Origin: an uncultured Bacteroidales bacterium
Lineage (GTDB): Bacteria; Bacteroidota; Bacteroidia; Bacteroidales; F082
Assembly (NCBI GenBank): GCA_937877465.1
Contig: CALFIT010000031.1
Span: forward strand, 1-9,952
Length of the DNA stretch: 9,952 bases
Reading direction: 5' to 3'
Within the stretch, counting starts at the first letter, position 1, and each line of letters opens with the position of its first letter. Under the pieces are notes generated by a model that ran no database searches, was not told the DNA's origin, and saw only the letters and a list, made by a program, of their open reading frames with translations. Shown one piece after another: positions 8,747 through 9,952 of the stretch. The translations under genes were made by a program, and so were the position numbers.

Positions 8747-9952
8747 TTATTTTGTTATACCTAATTGCTTTTGGAACTCCGTTAAGGTCTCTAAGACGTT
8801 GCTCTTGACGTGGATGAAATGCTTCATGCCAGCCTCTTTGAGGATGTCGGCGGTGCCTTCGGGGTTGCCGGCGAGCACCACGATGGTGTCGTTCTTCAGC
8901 TCCTCGAAGATCTTAAGGGCGTTGCCTTCGCCATATTCCTCGTCGGAGGAGCAGATGACCAAGATCTCAGGCTTCACCTCACGGGCGGCGGCGATGCCTT
9001 CGTCCAAGGTCTTGAAGCCCGGGTTGTCGACGACTTGGAAGCCGGCGCAGGCGAAGAAGTTGGAGGCGAAGTTGGCGCGGGCCTTGCGCATGGCAAGGTT
9101 GCCGTAGGTGAACATCCAAGCGACGGGACGCTTGTGGTCCTGGGCATACACATCGGTGGCGTAGCGCAGCTTCTCGAACCGCTGTGCGGCGCGGAAGGTG
9201 ACGATGGTCTCCACCTCGGCGTTCTCGTCGCGGCGGTCGTCGGACTCGAAGACCCAAGCCTCGGGCTGCATCTTCATCGTCTCGGTGAAGTTCGGGAACT
9301 GGTTGGTGCCGAGGATGGTCTCGCGGCGGGTGGCCACGTTGCTGAACTTCTTGGCGGCACTCTCCTTGATGAGGCCTTGGATCATGCCCTTGCGGACGGC
9401 TTCGAGATAGCCGCCTTCGTCTTGAATTTTGTTGAAGAGGTCCCAAGCGGCAGCGGCGAGGCTCTCGGTGAGGTTTTCGATGTAGTAGGAACCTGCGGCG
9501 GGGTCGGCCACTTTGTCGAAATGGGCTTCTTCCTTGAGGATAAGCTGTTGGTTGCGGGCGATGCGGTCGGCAAAGTCGGTGGGCAGCTCAAACGGCACGT
9601 CGAAGGGCATGACCGTGAACGAGTCGACGCCGCCTAACACAGCCGACATCGTTCCACTCGTGGTGCGCAGCATGTTGACGTATGCGTCGTAGAGGCTCAT
9701 CCCGATTTCCGCGTTGCAGGCGTGGATGTGCATCTTGGCGTTCTCTTCCTTGCCGCCGTAAGCCTTCACGATGTTGGCCCACAGCAGGCGATAGGCGCGC
9801 ATCTTGGCCAATTCCATGAAGTAGTTCTGTCCCACGGCGAGGTTGAAGCGCATCTTGGGCGCAATCTCGTCGATGGTGAGGCCTTTCTCGGTGAGTTTGT
9901 CCAAGTATTCGGCACCCACGGCGAGGCTGAAGGCCATCTCCTGCACGATGGT
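8747..9952 (-). CDS. mutA: Methylmalonyl-CoA mutase, small subunit (incomplete at window end)
   Basis: This is the non-catalytic partner of the large subunit in the heterodimeric cobalamin-dependent mutase. The last 401 residues are visible; the frame stays open to the window edge (residues T-I-V-Q-E-M at the border), so the GTG at 9944–9946 is an internal Val codon and the real start lies beyond 9952. Usual small subunits have about 620–640 residues, so roughly a third is missing. The TIM-barrel part shows the family string AYRLLWANIV and the region ending ADPAAGSYYIENLTESL, matching the large-subunit DPWAGSYYVESL. The C-terminal flavodoxin-like domain lacks the DxHxxG cobalamin motif: the equivalent stretch reads GNLAMRKAR (about 9068–9103), as expected for the non-binding subunit. 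Stop TAA at 8747–8749. The promoter, and any cobalamin riboswitch, would lie outside the window. Confidence 0.95.
   Translation of the reverse strand, partial: TIVQEMAFSLAVGAEYLDKLTEKGLTIDEIAPKMRFNLAVGQNYFMELAKMRAYRLLWANIVKAYGGKEENAKMHIHACNAEIGMSLYDAYVNMLRTTSGTMSAVLGGVDSFTVMPFDVPFELPTDFADRIARNQQLILKEEAHFDKVADPAAGSYYIENLTESLAAAAWDLFNKIQDEGGYLEAVRKGMIQGLIKESAAKKFSNVATRRETILGTNQFPNFTETMKMQPEAWVFESDDRRDENAEVETIVTFRAAQRFEKLRYATDVYAQDHKRPVAWMFTYGNLAMRKARANFASNFFACAGFQVVDNPGFKTLDEGIAAAREVKPEILVICSSDEEYGEGNALKIFEELKNDTIVVLAGNPEGTADILKEAGMKHFIHVKSNVLETLTEFQKQLGITK

Noticed and set aside
8810..9637. A 275-codon plus-strand open frame opposite mutA
   Set aside because: It is the reverse-strand shadow of a clearly conserved mutase subunit, with Gly/Val/Leu-rich composition and no domain.

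Overview
The window looks like a chromosomal segment of a Bacteroidota bacterium, most likely order Bacteroidales, with a rather GC-rich coding bias. The clues are the gene order ileS – DksA/TraR-family gene – lspA, two adjacent SPII lipoproteins (one with an acidic run right after the lipidated Cys), a TAtcTTTG-type promoter element, and a two-subunit cobalamin-dependent methylmalonyl-CoA mutase. The assignment comes from gene content and motifs; no database was searched.

Layout. (1) Positions 1–2416, plus strand: a tight housekeeping operon with the 3' part of isoleucyl-tRNA synthetase, a small DksA/TraR-like protein, and lipoprotein signal peptidase LspA (GTG start overlapping the previous stop). 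(2) Positions 2417–2581: a short AT-rich intergenic region with a direct repeat, a TCGCGA-centred palindrome and a probable promoter. (3) Positions 2582–6550, plus strand: a second co-directional cluster with two lipoproteins of unknown function (a beta-rich YD-like protein and one with three fibronectin-III-like repeats) and a large O-antigen-ligase/Wzy-type membrane protein with a C-terminal TPR region. (4) Positions 6526–6596: convergent terminators in which both flanking stop codons sit inside hairpins. (5) Positions 6591–9952, minus strand: the methylmalonyl-CoA mutase operon, complete large subunit (mutB) and incomplete small subunit (mutA), joining succinyl-CoA to methylmalonyl-CoA in propionate/succinate metabolism.

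How they fit together. LspA cleaves prolipoproteins like the two encoded just downstream. The lipoproteins and the ligase-like protein look like one envelope-directed transcription unit, but their substrate is not visible. The mutase operon is metabolically independent.

The least ordinary item is a roughly 90-bp palindromic repeat of the dispersed 'TCATTGCGA…AAGCAATC' kind sitting in frame inside the O-antigen-ligase-like gene, where it appears to encode an extra hydrophilic segment between two membrane helices. The rest is largely conventional; I see no CRISPR array, transposase, phage gene, tRNA or rRNA, and no convincing new multi-gene system.
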